Shown: positions 16,424 through 24,641 of the stretch, in pieces | How positions within the stretch are numbered: the first letter of the stretch is position 1 | Layout: each line of letters starts with the position of its first letter | Assembly: GCA_017939755.1 (NCBI GenBank) | Contig: JAGBAJ010000033.1 | Coordinates: 1 to 46,931, forward strand | DNA: 46,931 bases | Direction: 5' to 3' | From: Clostridia bacterium | Lineage (GTDB): Bacteria > Bacillota > Clostridia > TANB77 > CAG-508 | Made by a program: the position numbers and the translations under genes | Notes under the pieces: model-generated | Told to the model about the DNA's origin: nothing | What the model saw: only the letters and a program-made list of their open reading frames with translations | The model's database searches: none

Positions 16424-16981
16424 CTATATTTGAATTGCAAGTCCTAATACTGCTCCTATTCCTAAAGTCTTTATGGCTGATATTTTATACTTTTTAGTTA
16501 TACAAAATATTATTATGCTAGCAATAACAGCTTTAATATTTAGCATTTGGATACATGTGCCCAGTTGTATATTCTCTGGGTTATTAAACATTGCATTTTT
16601 TATTATTAGTATGGATCCATTAACTATTGTTGCATATCCTGTTGCTCTTACCATACTCATTACAAAGTCAAATCCTTTATTGTCTTGAACTTTTTTAATA
16701 CACTTTACAAAAACCGCCATAAAAATTACTGCTGGCATGATAAATGCAAGTACCGCAGAAATACTTCCAATTACACCATTTACCCTATTTCCCACAAATG
16801 TTGCAATATTGCACGCTAGTGGGCCTGGTGTCATCTGCGATAAGGAAATAAGATTTGTAACTTCCCCTTCTGTACACCATCCTGTAGCTCTAGCCATTTC
16901 ATAAATGTGTGGAAGAGTTGCAATTCCACCTCCAAAAGAAAACGCACCTATTTTAAAAAACCAAATTATAAGCTTAATCAA
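16424..16981 (-). CDS. chrA: Chromate transporter family protein, half 1
   Basis: The N-terminal-type CHR domain partner, about 185 aa. Signature FFKIGAFSFGGGIATLP near the N-terminus and SLSQMTPGPLACNIATFVG after it, then further membrane helices. I place the start at TTG 16981, with GTAGGTG at suitable distance, rather than TTG 16999, which has no clear binding site. The chosen binding site lies in the 3' arm of a terminator-like hairpin, so translation or transcription may be switched. LysR gene upstream on the same strand. Confidence 0.82.
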   Translation of the reverse strand: MIKLIIWFFKIGAFSFGGGIATLPHIYEMARATGWCTEGEVTNLISLSQMTPGPLACNIATFVGNRVNGVIGSISAVLAFIMPAVIFMAVFVKCIKKVQDNKGFDFVMSMVRATGYATIVNGSILIIKNAMFNNPENIQLGTCIQMLNIKAVIASIIIFCITKKYKISAIKTLGIGAVLGLAIQI

Positions 16982-17030
16982 AAAAACACCTACTTTCAAA
17001 TTAACTTTATGTTAATTATAGTAGGTGTTT
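16982..17030 (-). promoter_or_regulatory. Terminator-like hairpin masking the chrA ribosome site
   Basis: Minus strand: AAAACACCTAC (17030-17020) pairs perfectly with GTAGGTGTTTT (16992-16982), enclosing a smaller ATTAAC/GTTAAT hairpin. The 3' arm contains the putative ribosome binding site and runs into seven T, just ahead of TTG 16981. It could end the LysR transcript, attenuate the chr operon, or hide the ribosome site. Confidence 0.6.
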
Positions 17031-17064
17031 TCCCTTAATGGAAATACTTATTATTTATACAATT

Positions 17065-17079
17065 ATAACTTTTAGTTAT
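17065..17079 (-). promoter_or_regulatory. Candidate LysR box
   Basis: ATAACTAAAAGTTAT (minus strand) contains a T-N11-A dyad (TAACTAAAAGTTA), the usual LysR recognition pattern, between lysR and the chr-CDF unit and overlapping a TATAAT-like -10 box. Short and AT-rich, so it is only a candidate. Confidence 0.45.
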
Positions 17080-17154
17080 ATATATTTTAATAAAAAGTGA
17101 ATTACTTTAAAAACCTTCTAAAAAATTTAGTTGATCTTAACGTCTCAACTTTAA

Positions 17155-18021
17155 CTAATTAAATTGTTTTTTTATAATCCTTATTAACTTTAATAGCTCA
17201 GGAAATTGGTTATCTTTATGATAATATATTCCAAATTCCCCTTTTGGCAACTTAAAATCTACATCTAGAGCTGTTACTCTACCTTGATTAATTTCATCTA
17301 CAAAGTAGTCCTTATTGGCTAAACCTATACTATTTTCATTTTTTTCTACGATTCCTTCCATAGTAACAGAATCTATGCTATTTACTTCTATATTATTCTC
17401 CTTCATGATATCTATGAATTTACATACCGCTATATTTCTACCTCGTGGTACATATACAATTTTATTTTTAAAGTCTTTTGCTTTTACTTTTTTACCACAT
17501 AACGTTGAATTGTTATTGGCAATTATAGCATAATCAAACATTCCAAGCTTTATGTACTTTATCTTTGATGTATCGAACTCTGATTCGTCCTTTTTTATAA
17601 TCAAAACTGCGTCTAATTCATAATTCAAAAATTTTTCAAAGAATGTATTAAATTGATCAGTATAAGCATTAATTTTAGCATCTTTGTTTTCATTATAAAA
17701 TTGTGCAATACTCGTATTTAATACCTTACTTAACATTGTTGCATATGTTCCAAAATTTATTGCTCTATTTTTTTCAAATAATTTTTCCGCTTCATCTATT
17801 GCCTTAACGTGAGAGGCAACTTTTTCATACAAAATTTTACCTTGTTTGGTTAGTTGCATTCCATGAGATCTATTAAATAATATAGTATTCAATTCATTTT
17901 CTAAGTTTTTTATGTGCTTTGTCACAGCTGGTTGAGAAATATTTAAAATTTCACTTGCTCTGGTTATATTTTCTTCGTCTGCAACAATGATAAAAATTCG
18001 ATATAATTCCATATTTGGCAT
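17155..18021 (-). CDS. LysR-family transcriptional regulator
   Basis: 288 aa. N-terminal winged helix-turn-helix (1-60: NITRASEILNISQPAVTKHIKNLE), then a co-inducer-binding domain (about 90-285). ATG follows GGGGGAATATTGT. It probably controls the chromate-type transporter pair and CDF exporter directly downstream, 170 bases away, where a T-N11-A dyad lies. The ligand is unknown. Confidence 0.88.
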   Translation of the reverse strand: MPNMELYRIFIIVADEENITRASEILNISQPAVTKHIKNLENELNTILFNRSHGMQLTKQGKILYEKVASHVKAIDEAEKLFEKNRAINFGTYATMLSKVLNTSIAQFYNENKDAKINAYTDQFNTFFEKFLNYELDAVLIIKKDESEFDTSKIKYIKLGMFDYAIIANNNSTLCGKKVKAKDFKNKIVYVPRGRNIAVCKFIDIMKENNIEVNSIDSVTMEGIVEKNENSIGLANKDYFVDEINQGRVTALDVDFKLPKGEFGIYYHKDNQFPELLKLIRIIKKQFN

Positions 18022-18058
18022 ACAATATTCCCCCTATTATAATCCCATTTAAGAATTT

Positions 18059-18562
18059 TTATTTGCTCTTATCCAGCCAATCTAATAGTATCTCAAATTC
18101 TTCATAATGATTTATAAAAAATGTTCCGTTTTTCATTGATTCTTTAACTTCATCTGCTGAAAACCAATGAACTGATTCAACCTCTTCTTTTTGAAGCACT
18201 AAATTATTTATGTTTTCAACATCCATTTTTATATAATAATCATCAAAAAATACATGCTCTGTATCTGATCTACCACCATGATATCTTACTAAATTTTCAG
18301 CTTTAATATCTACTCCAATTTCTTCTTTAACCTCTGTAATTATGCCTTGTATACTATCTTCACCGCTCTTTGGATGACCTCCTGTAGTTGCATATAGTCC
18401 GTTTTTTCTTTGACTTCTCTTTTGGATTAGAAATTTTCCATCTGAATTTTGAATATAAACCAAAACCACAATTATGTAATTACCTTCTGGTACTTGCTCT
18501 CCTTTGTATATTGTTTTTCCTGTTAAATTTCTATTCTTGTCGTATAAATCACGTTTTTCCAT
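18059..18562 (-). CDS. Nudix hydrolase
   Basis: Hydrolyses a nucleoside diphosphate-linked or related substrate. 167 aa, ATG after a GGGGGGAT site. The Nudix box runs from GGHPKSGEDS to EEIGVDI (about 81-105) with E and EE in place; the usual Arg of REUXEE is Thr here (TEVKEE). The overall plan, with EVPEGNY-type start and HWFSADEV near the C-terminus, is like the IPP-isomerase/YfcD-like Nudix group, but the substrate cannot be named. It sits 37 bases upstream of lysR on the same strand. Confidence 0.85.
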   Translation of the reverse strand: MEKRDLYDKNRNLTGKTIYKGEQVPEGNYIIVVLVYIQNSDGKFLIQKRSQRKNGLYATTGGHPKSGEDSIQGIITEVKEEIGVDIKAENLVRYHGGRSDTEHVFFDDYYIKMDVENINNLVLQKEEVESVHWFSADEVKESMKNGTFFINHYEEFEILLDWLDKSK

Positions 18563-18636
18563 ATCTTATCCCCCCAATTTAATCTAGTTTTAAACACGAG
18601 CAGTCAAAATACATCTTTTTATATTTCACATAAATA

Positions 18637-19383
18637 TTAAATTTCTATTCCTATTGGGCAATGATCACTTCCCATTACCTCATTCATTATCATTGTATTT
18701 TTTATTTTTCCTATAAAATCCTTTGATACAACAAAATAGTCGATTCTCCATCCTGAATTGTTTGCTCTTGCATTTCCTAAGTAACTCCACCAAGTATATA
18801 TAACCTCATCTGGATGAAAATATCTGTATGTATCAATAAATCCAGCTTCTAAAAGTTCAGTAAATTTACCTCTTTCTTCATCTGTAAAACCTGCATTCCT
18901 TCTGTTTGATTTTGGATTTTTTAAGTCAATTTCTTCATGAGCAACATTAAAATCCCCGCAAACTACAACTGGTTTCTTTTCTTCTAATTTTTTTAGATAA
19001 GCTCTAAAATCGTCTTCCCAAACCATTCTGTAGTCTAATCTTTCAAGTCCTCTTTTGGCATTCGGCACATATACATTTATTAAATACATTTCGTCAAATT
19101 CCATTGTTATAACACGCCCTTCATGGTCATGCTCTTCTATCCCTATACCATAAGTAACGCTTATAGGCTCAATCTTTGAATATACAAGAGTTCCTGAGTA
19201 TCCCTTTTTTTCGGCAGGATACAAATATTTATAGTATCCTTCTGGATTAAACTCGAGTTGTTCCTCTGTAACTTTTGATTCCTGCATACAAAATACGTCT
19301 GCATTTACTTTATTAAAAAATTCTTCAAATCCCTTTTTTAAACATGCTCTAAAGCCTGCTACATTCCATGATATTATTTTCAT
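18637..19383 (-). CDS. xth: Exodeoxyribonuclease III
   Basis: An AP endonuclease and 3'-5' exonuclease of base-excision repair, 248 aa. EEP-fold landmarks: ISWNVAGFRA (N7), MQESK (E34 region), YVPNAKRGLERLDYR, the GDFNVAHEEIDL block, WWSYLGNARANNSGWRIDYF, and the terminal SDHCPIGIE with the catalytic Asp-His. ATG after AGAGGAAGAAGAAT. Full length and intact. Confidence 0.95.
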   Translation of the reverse strand: MKIISWNVAGFRACLKKGFEEFFNKVNADVFCMQESKVTEEQLEFNPEGYYKYLYPAEKKGYSGTLVYSKIEPISVTYGIGIEEHDHEGRVITMEFDEMYLINVYVPNAKRGLERLDYRMVWEDDFRAYLKKLEEKKPVVVCGDFNVAHEEIDLKNPKSNRRNAGFTDEERGKFTELLEAGFIDTYRYFHPDEVIYTWWSYLGNARANNSGWRIDYFVVSKDFIGKIKNTMIMNEVMGSDHCPIGIEI

Positions 19384-19482
19384 ATTCTTCTTCCTCTCAT
19401 AAAATTATACTTACTTCTATTACTTTGCTGATGTCAAAGCATAAAAATAGGATAGGGTGTCTCTCAGAGCAAATCTGAAAAT

Positions 19483-19530
19483 ATTTAAAATTGAACCCCG
19501 TCCCCAATTTAAAATTGAACCCCGTCCCCA
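19483..19530. repeat. Two tandem 24-bp units with GGGGACGGGGTTC core
   Basis: Two identical 24-base units in direct tandem (19483-19506 and 19507-19530), followed by a third partial unit that runs into the stop codon of the S66 peptidase gene. On the minus strand each contains TTGGGGACGGGGTTCAAT. Similar GGGGACGG-type motifs occur near REP-associated tyrosine transposases in other bacteria (from memory). No such transposase is in the window. Confidence 0.85.
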
Positions 19531-19532
19531 AT

Positions 19533-20546
19533 TTAAATTAATTTAAAGGATATACTTCCTGTTCCATTTTCAGATACAATTGTTGCAATTGCACCATTTA
19601 TTATGGTAAAACATGGACCTCTATGTGAGATATCAGCATCATATATAATTGGTAAATTGAGCTCTGATAGCACACTATCTTTTAGAGTTTGTTCCATTGT
19701 ATACCCAAGCAGAGTATTATCATTTCCATTTCTTCCAAATACTACTGCTTTTGTAAATTTAAAATATCCACACTCATTAAATTTCCATAAAGTTCTAATT
19801 ATATCTTCCTGTGTAAAATCACAATTATCAAAGTACCAAATAATTCCATCATCTTTATACCTATTTATAAAATCTTGTGTACCATCATATTTTGTTGCTG
19901 AAAGTACGTCTATAACATCTAAACAACCACCAATTATTCTACCAGTTACTTCTACTCTATCTTGATTTAAGTTTTTCCAAATAACTTTATCAGTGAAATT
20001 ATATCCTTCAAGCCCAGTAACCTTTGGAGCCCATTCTTTTTCATACATTTCGTAATTGTTTTGAGTAATAACATTCCCTGTTATTATTTGAAGATTGTCT
20101 GTTATATCTCTAGTGTAATCTTCTGTCCCATAGTCACCAAAATTTAATCCATATATAGTTGCTATATCATATTTTGTTGTAATTGGAAATAAAATCCCAG
20201 TTGGATCAGACATTCCTTGCAAATATTTTGGATGCTCTTTTATCTTTTCAAAATCAACATATGGAAGCATTTCTACAAGAAATTCTCCACCTGCAGCACA
20301 CATTAAAAAATCTATATTGTCATCTTCAAACATATCTGTAAGCTCTTTAGCTCTATATTTTGCATTACTACTTCTTGACATATATGATTCAAAGATATTT
20401 TTTGACCATTCAACACCATAGCCCATTTGCTCTAACTTTCTTTTAGAGTTTTTGTATTTATTAACATGAGGCTTATCATATGCGCCACTTGATGGAGCTG
20501 GAACACCAATTACATCTCCTCTTTTTAAAAACTCTGGATAAATCAT
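19533..20546 (-). CDS. S66-family peptidase (LD-carboxypeptidase / MccF-like)
   Basis: A serine peptidase of the LdcA/MccF family: cytosolic enzymes that trim L,D-peptides of recycled peptidoglycan or cleave microcin C-like toxins. 337 aa. N-terminal KRGDVIGVPAPSSG block and the nucleophile loop GMSDPTG with S113, matching the GxSD consensus. The C-terminal half should supply the Glu/His pair (IIGGCLDVI region and DISHRGPCF). The length and the DYGTEDYTRD insert are closer to MccF-type members. The stop codon touches a tandem repeat. Confidence 0.82.
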   Translation of the reverse strand: MIYPEFLKRGDVIGVPAPSSGAYDKPHVNKYKNSKRKLEQMGYGVEWSKNIFESYMSRSSNAKYRAKELTDMFEDDNIDFLMCAAGGEFLVEMLPYVDFEKIKEHPKYLQGMSDPTGILFPITTKYDIATIYGLNFGDYGTEDYTRDITDNLQIITGNVITQNNYEMYEKEWAPKVTGLEGYNFTDKVIWKNLNQDRVEVTGRIIGGCLDVIDVLSATKYDGTQDFINRYKDDGIIWYFDNCDFTQEDIIRTLWKFNECGYFKFTKAVVFGRNGNDNTLLGYTMEQTLKDSVLSELNLPIIYDADISHRGPCFTIINGAIATIVSENGTGSISFKLI

Positions 20547-20660
20547 TTTAATCGTTATTCCTTTCTACGCAAATCTATTTCAAATTTATTGTTATTCTAT
20601 CATACTAATCCTCTCATAACAATAATTTTTTTATAATGTTTGAGACTTTGTTACTATGCT

Positions 20661-20879
20661 GTTACAATTCACAACTTTAGAATTAAATAATAAAGATTAG
20701 TGATATAGTGTAAATTTTATAATATTACGCCCCAACTACATAAGAGAATTTACTTTTTTACTGCGTTATACACTTGTAAAAATTAAATTCTCTAATTTGC
20801 TGGTCCCCACCTTAACTTCATATTATAAAATTTACACTATATCCCTAATCTTATATGAAATCAAGCTATGAATTGTAAC
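20661..20879. repeat. Family C repeat, copy 1 (MITE-like)
   Basis: 219 bp with ends GTTACAATTCACAACTT / AAGCTATGAATTGTAAC, flanked by a perfect 8-bp direct repeat ACTATGCT (20653-20660 and 20880-20887). Inside, a stem of about 31 bp starting GATTAG has one mismatch. It encloses conserved ACGCCCCAACTAC and GCTGGTCCCCACCTT segments around a smaller hairpin (AGAGAATTTA with its partner). It fills most of the gap between the S66 and anti-sigma genes. Confidence 0.9.
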
Positions 20880-20955
20880 ACTATGCTAAATGAAAAGATC
20901 TTCTAGCAATTCTGTTAGTGGCCCTTTCTTTTTTGTAAGCTTATTAATTTGCTCT

Positions 20956-22101
20956 TTATTCGCTTAGAAGGATACTTCCTCCACCTATAACTTCCCCAGT
21001 AGTTGCGTCTATAAAATAGCTGAATCTTTCATCATTTGGATTATACTTGCCATTGAATTTATCTACATTATTGGTATCATACGTTATCGATACTACCCAA
21101 GCCTTTCTAATTCGTGACTCTGTACGATAAAACACCGATTTTTCATATGGATAGTCTAAAGAAGTTTGCTCATGTAGTTGTTCATAGTCATTTGATCTAA
21201 GGTAGGCTCCTCCATTCATTGATACTATTCTTAAATTTGTTTCTACTTTATCTATTTTATACATTTCATACTGGGTTCTAAGTTTATTGTCTTCATTCAA
21301 AGCGATTTCTTCTGCTTTTTCTTTTGTAATCTCAACAGGATTATTTTCAAATTTTTTGTTAGAAAACATAAAACTTTTTACCACATTTATTTGTGGAATA
21401 AATGAAATAATAATACTTTCATAAGGATTTCTTATACCATCATATTCTTTACAAAAAGTAACATTATACATATATGACTCTTTATCTGAGTTTAGGTTTG
21501 ACTTTACCCTCACATAACCATAATCATTAATATCATATCCGTACTTTTGTGCTATTTCCCTTGCAGTATTTACTGCCTCTTCTTTTGTTGTTCTATAGTG
21601 TTCTATATCCTTATAAATATTACCAGTGCTTATAATAAATGACCCATCTCCACTAGCATCAATAAATATATTAGTATTTTGTTCAGTTGTAATATGCCAA
21701 TCCGAATCGTAATCATCAATATGGTTTTGTAGTTCTATTTCTTTTATATTTTCATCTTTATATCCAAACCTTTCCAATATCTCATTTGCTTTTTCTCTTG
21801 CTTCGTCTTCAGACATTATATTTTGCTGATTTATATTTTGATTGCCATTATTCTTAATAGAACCTGCAACCACTCTTTCTGGCTCTTCCCATACGCTTTT
21901 TTTCTCGTGCACAATACTTGTTGTAGCCAAAACTATGCTTGAAGATATAAAAGTTATAACAAAAAAAGAAGCAACTTTTTTCATAAGTGAAGAGTTTTTT
22001 TTCTTTCCTTTTAATCCATTTTTTATAATTGTATCCAGTTCGTCTGGAATATCTATTTCATTATTCAAGTCAGTATATAATTTTTTATCCAATTGATCCA
22101 T
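20956..22101 (-). CDS. Anti-sigma-like membrane protein with PepSY-type repeats
   Basis: Probable partner of the ECF sigma factor encoded immediately upstream; the genes overlap by 17 bases, which implies translational coupling. 381 aa: a short acidic cytoplasmic part (1-40), one membrane helix (about 42-64), and an extracytoplasmic part with three repeats that recall PepSY/YcdB domains (about 98-155, 170-240, 250-380), the last ending with YFIDATTGEVIGG. The N-terminus lacks an obvious zinc anti-sigma motif. I infer that it holds the sigma factor and senses an envelope signal. ATG follows GGAGGTCAAGAGCTTT. Confidence 0.75.
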   Translation of the reverse strand: MDQLDKKLYTDLNNEIDIPDELDTIIKNGLKGKKKNSSLMKKVASFFVITFISSSIVLATTSIVHEKKSVWEEPERVVAGSIKNNGNQNINQQNIMSEDEAREKANEILERFGYKDENIKEIELQNHIDDYDSDWHITTEQNTNIFIDASGDGSFIISTGNIYKDIEHYRTTKEEAVNTAREIAQKYGYDINDYGYVRVKSNLNSDKESYMYNVTFCKEYDGIRNPYESIIISFIPQINVVKSFMFSNKKFENNPVEITKEKAEEIALNEDNKLRTQYEMYKIDKVETNLRIVSMNGGAYLRSNDYEQLHEQTSLDYPYEKSVFYRTESRIRKAWVVSITYDTNNVDKFNGKYNPNDERFSYFIDATTGEVIGGGSILLSE

Positions 22102-22630
22102 AAAGCTCTTGACCTCCTTCTTTTAAAATATTTTTCATTTTTTCTTTTATTCTTGCCCTTCTTGTCTTAACTGTATTTTCTTTTAGTTTTAAAATTTTTC
22201 CAATTTCTTTATCTGTAAATTTTTCTACATAAAATAGGATAATAATTATTCTATCTTCATATTTAAAATTCTTTAAGATAAAATTGAAATCTAATATTGC
22301 TTCAACATTATCATAATCAGAGCAATTTAAGGAACTATAAGCTTCAACTTTTTCCAACGATATAATCTTGTTTTTACTTGCTTTTTTATATGTACTATTA
22401 CTTGTGTTAATTAAAATTTTGATTATCCATGGTTTAAAACTTTCTATTTTCTTTAATTTTTTTATTGAATTAAAAGCAATAATCATTGTTTCTTGTATTA
22501 CATCATATATATCTTCGTCATTTTTTATCCTTGTCTTTGCTATTTTGTATAAATCTGCTTTTAATAATAAAATAAGTTCAGTAAATGCTTTTTTATCACC
22601 CTGCCTAGCTTTTTTCACTAGTTCATCCAT
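22085..22630 (-). CDS. ECF-type RNA polymerase sigma factor
   Basis: 181 aa from ATG 22630, chosen because AAGGAGGAAAATAAGA precedes it; an in-frame extension to 22666 lacks a ribosome site. Region 2 (about 10-75: QGDKKAFTELILLLKADLY, DEDIYDVIQETMIIAF) and region 4 (about 115-170: KFTDKEIGKILKLKENTVKTRRARIKEKM) are both recognisable. Directs RNA polymerase to a small regulon, likely including its own operon. The overlapping anti-sigma gene supports regulated release. Confidence 0.92.
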   Translation of the reverse strand: MDELVKKARQGDKKAFTELILLLKADLYKIAKTRIKNDEDIYDVIQETMIIAFNSIKKLKKIESFKPWIIKILINTSNSTYKKASKNKIISLEKVEAYSSLNCSDYDNVEAILDFNFILKNFKYEDRIIIILFYVEKFTDKEIGKILKLKENTVKTRRARIKEKMKNILKEGGQELYGSIG

Positions 22631-22680
22631 TCTTATTTTCCTCCTTGTAAAATATCTTATTTGCAAACTTGATATACATA

Positions 22681-22710
22681 TAAGACATATTCAATCATAA
22701 AAAAAGTTTC
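22681..22710 (-). promoter_or_regulatory. Possible ECF-type promoter of the sigma operon
   Basis: Minus strand: TGAAAC ending at 22706, 18 bases, then TGTCTTA (22687-22681). The -35 GAAAC and -10 GTC resemble ECF promoters, which would fit autoregulation; the spacing is 1-2 bases longer than usual. Confidence 0.4.
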
Positions 22711-22840
22711 ATTATTTAATATTTTTTCATTTTATTTTGTTATGTTTATTCCATTTTCTAGATTTAACTTTGTATTTATTTACTGAATTGATTAATAATG
22801 AAATTTTTAATTTATTGATCTACATTCTAAAAATGGTATA

Positions 22841-22880
22841 AAAAAAGACTTACACTAAATATATTATCTAGTATAAGCCC
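22841..22880 (-). terminator. Terminator of xerD
   Basis: Minus strand: GGCTTATACTA, an 11-base loop, TAGTGTAAGTC (all paired, two G-U), then TTTTTTT. Confidence 0.85.
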
Positions 22881-22942
22881 TTTATATTTTTATGTTATAA
22901 AAATAACACTATTAATCTACATTTTTTAGCCCAAATATCATT

Positions 22943-23824
22943 TTACGCTCTAGGATGTGTCTTTTTGTATATATTTTTTATTCCTTCATCTTGAAATTGC
23001 ATATATACTTGTGTTGATGAAATATCTGAATGTCCAAGCATTGTTTGAATTGCTTTTAAATCAGCTCCATTTTGTAATAAGTGTGTAGCAAAAGAATGTC
23101 TTAAAACTCCTGGAGTTATTTCCTTGTCTATATGAGCTTGCTCTTTATAGAATTTTACTATTTTCCAGAAACCTTGTCTTGTTAATCTTTTTCCGTTTAT
23201 ATTTACAAATAATGAATCTGCTTCATCATTTTTTATTAAGTATGGTCTAGAGTTTTCAATATAGCTCTTTAATGCTTTTACAGATAGGTCTCCAAGAGGA
23301 ATAGTTCTTTGTTTTGTTCCAGTTCTACAAATTACATATCCTTCTTTAACATTAACATCCTTTATATTTAATGATATAATTTCTGTTACTCTCATTCCTG
23401 TAGCATATGCAAATTCTAACATTGCCTTATCCCTAATACCTTTTAAGTCTGTATCAACAGGTTGCTCTAATAGTAATTCGACCTCTTTAGTTGATAGTAC
23501 ATTTGGTATTCTTTTTTCAATTTTTGGAGATTGTACATTTTCTGTTGGATCAGCAACAATATTCTTTACTCTAACAGAATATTGATAAAAAGATCTAATT
23601 GATGCTAAATTTCTTGATACTGTAGATGTCTTTTTTCCATTTTCTTGTAGATATTGTAGATATCCTTTTATTGTTGATTCGTCAGCCTTTGCATAATCTA
23701 TATTATTTTTTAATATATATTCCTCATATTGATTTATATCTCTCTTATATGATTGTAATGTGTTATCTGTTAATTTCTTGTCTTTTTGAAGAAATTCTAA
23801 AAAATTGTTAATTTGCTTTTCCAT
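22943..23824 (-). CDS. xerD: Tyrosine recombinase XerD-like, with His to Gly change
   Basis: A site-specific recombinase of the XerC/XerD type that resolves chromosome dimers at dif. 293 aa. N-terminal SAM-like domain (1-85) and catalytic domain (105-290). Catalytic set: R145 (GMR), Lys near 171, R242 (LRHSF), H265 (LGHS), Y274 (TQVYMQF). The box normally reading TPHxLRHS is TPGVLRHS here, so the first catalytic His (residue 239) is Gly; the codon is GGA, not a one-base change from His. Either activity is altered or the role is filled otherwise. ATG after AAGGAGAAATAAG; spoIIM lies 93 bases upstream on the same strand. Confidence 0.9.
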   Translation of the reverse strand: MEKQINNFLEFLQKDKKLTDNTLQSYKRDINQYEEYILKNNIDYAKADESTIKGYLQYLQENGKKTSTVSRNLASIRSFYQYSVRVKNIVADPTENVQSPKIEKRIPNVLSTKEVELLLEQPVDTDLKGIRDKAMLEFAYATGMRVTEIISLNIKDVNVKEGYVICRTGTKQRTIPLGDLSVKALKSYIENSRPYLIKNDEADSLFVNINGKRLTRQGFWKIVKFYKEQAHIDKEITPGVLRHSFATHLLQNGADLKAIQTMLGHSDISSTQVYMQFQDEGIKNIYKKTHPRA

Positions 23825-23917
23825 CTTATTTCTCCTTACCTATATTTTTTAAATTTACATAAACTACATCTGTTATATCAAATTAATGTATAAAAGTAAA
23901 TAGTTTTTTGCTATTTC

Positions 23918-24577
23918 TTATATAAAATTTATCATTATATCACTAAAAATCGACATTGTAAATAGATATTCTAAAAAAGATGACAAAATTAGCCCACTTG
24001 CCATAATCAAGGAAAACATTGTGTGTCTGTATATTTCACCTTTGATATCATCTTTTCCTTTTATTTTTATAATAAACGCGTGTAATTTCATAGAGCTAAC
24101 TGCCAAAGCCAATATACACGGAATCGCTATAATATTCTGTGCTAGCATAGTAACTAAAGCAAATGTAATTCCTTTTGCATTTCCTAAAGTCGCTATAATT
24201 GCAGATATAGAGTATCCTATGCACAGACCTTTATATCCAACAATTCCATAAATAATAGGAATCCCTATTATCGTAGAGCCAACAATCCAAATAATACCCG
24301 CTAATTTTAAGTTTGATAGTATTGACTTTGTTATAAGCTTGCCCCCATCGATGGTATACTCTCTATTTTTTATTGATTGTATAAAACCATTGACATATCC
24401 AGTTATACTATTTTGGTTTTCTACAGAGGAGCAATTAACAAGGATTACACCCATAACAATGCCAATTATAAAAATTAACGAAATAGTAAAATACTCTTTT
24501 ATATTTTGATTTACGTGATTTTCTATTGCAATAAAAAACTTATTGCTCTTTTTATATAGTCCTCTTTTGTTTCGCAT
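23918..24577 (-). CDS. spoIIM: Stage II sporulation protein M (SpoIIM)
   Basis: An integral membrane scaffold of the SpoIID-SpoIIM-SpoIIP engulfment complex. 219 aa. A cytoplasmic N-terminus, a first helix (about 29-48), then four more hydrophobic segments, with the family block containing GLCIGYSISAIIATLG and a C-terminal hydrophobic tail. ATG after GGAGGAATC. With spoIIP at 9.4 kb this gives two of the three engulfment proteins in the window. Confidence 0.9.
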   Translation of the reverse strand: MRNKRGLYKKSNKFFIAIENHVNQNIKEYFTISLIFIIGIVMGVILVNCSSVENQNSITGYVNGFIQSIKNREYTIDGGKLITKSILSNLKLAGIIWIVGSTIIGIPIIYGIVGYKGLCIGYSISAIIATLGNAKGITFALVTMLAQNIIAIPCILALAVSSMKLHAFIIKIKGKDDIKGEIYRHTMFSLIMASGLILSSFLEYLFTMSIFSDIMINFI

Positions 24578-24641
24578 GATTCCTCCAAAAATGTTTATAC
24601 TTTATTTTTATTCTACATACATTTCTGTTAGAACCTATAAA

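Noticed and set aside
20888..20955. Short minus-strand frame reading KLTKKKGPLTELLEDLFI before a stop
   Set aside because: It looks like the tail of a lost gene, but a stop codon lies just upstream in frame and there is no start or ribosome site. Too short to support as a gene.
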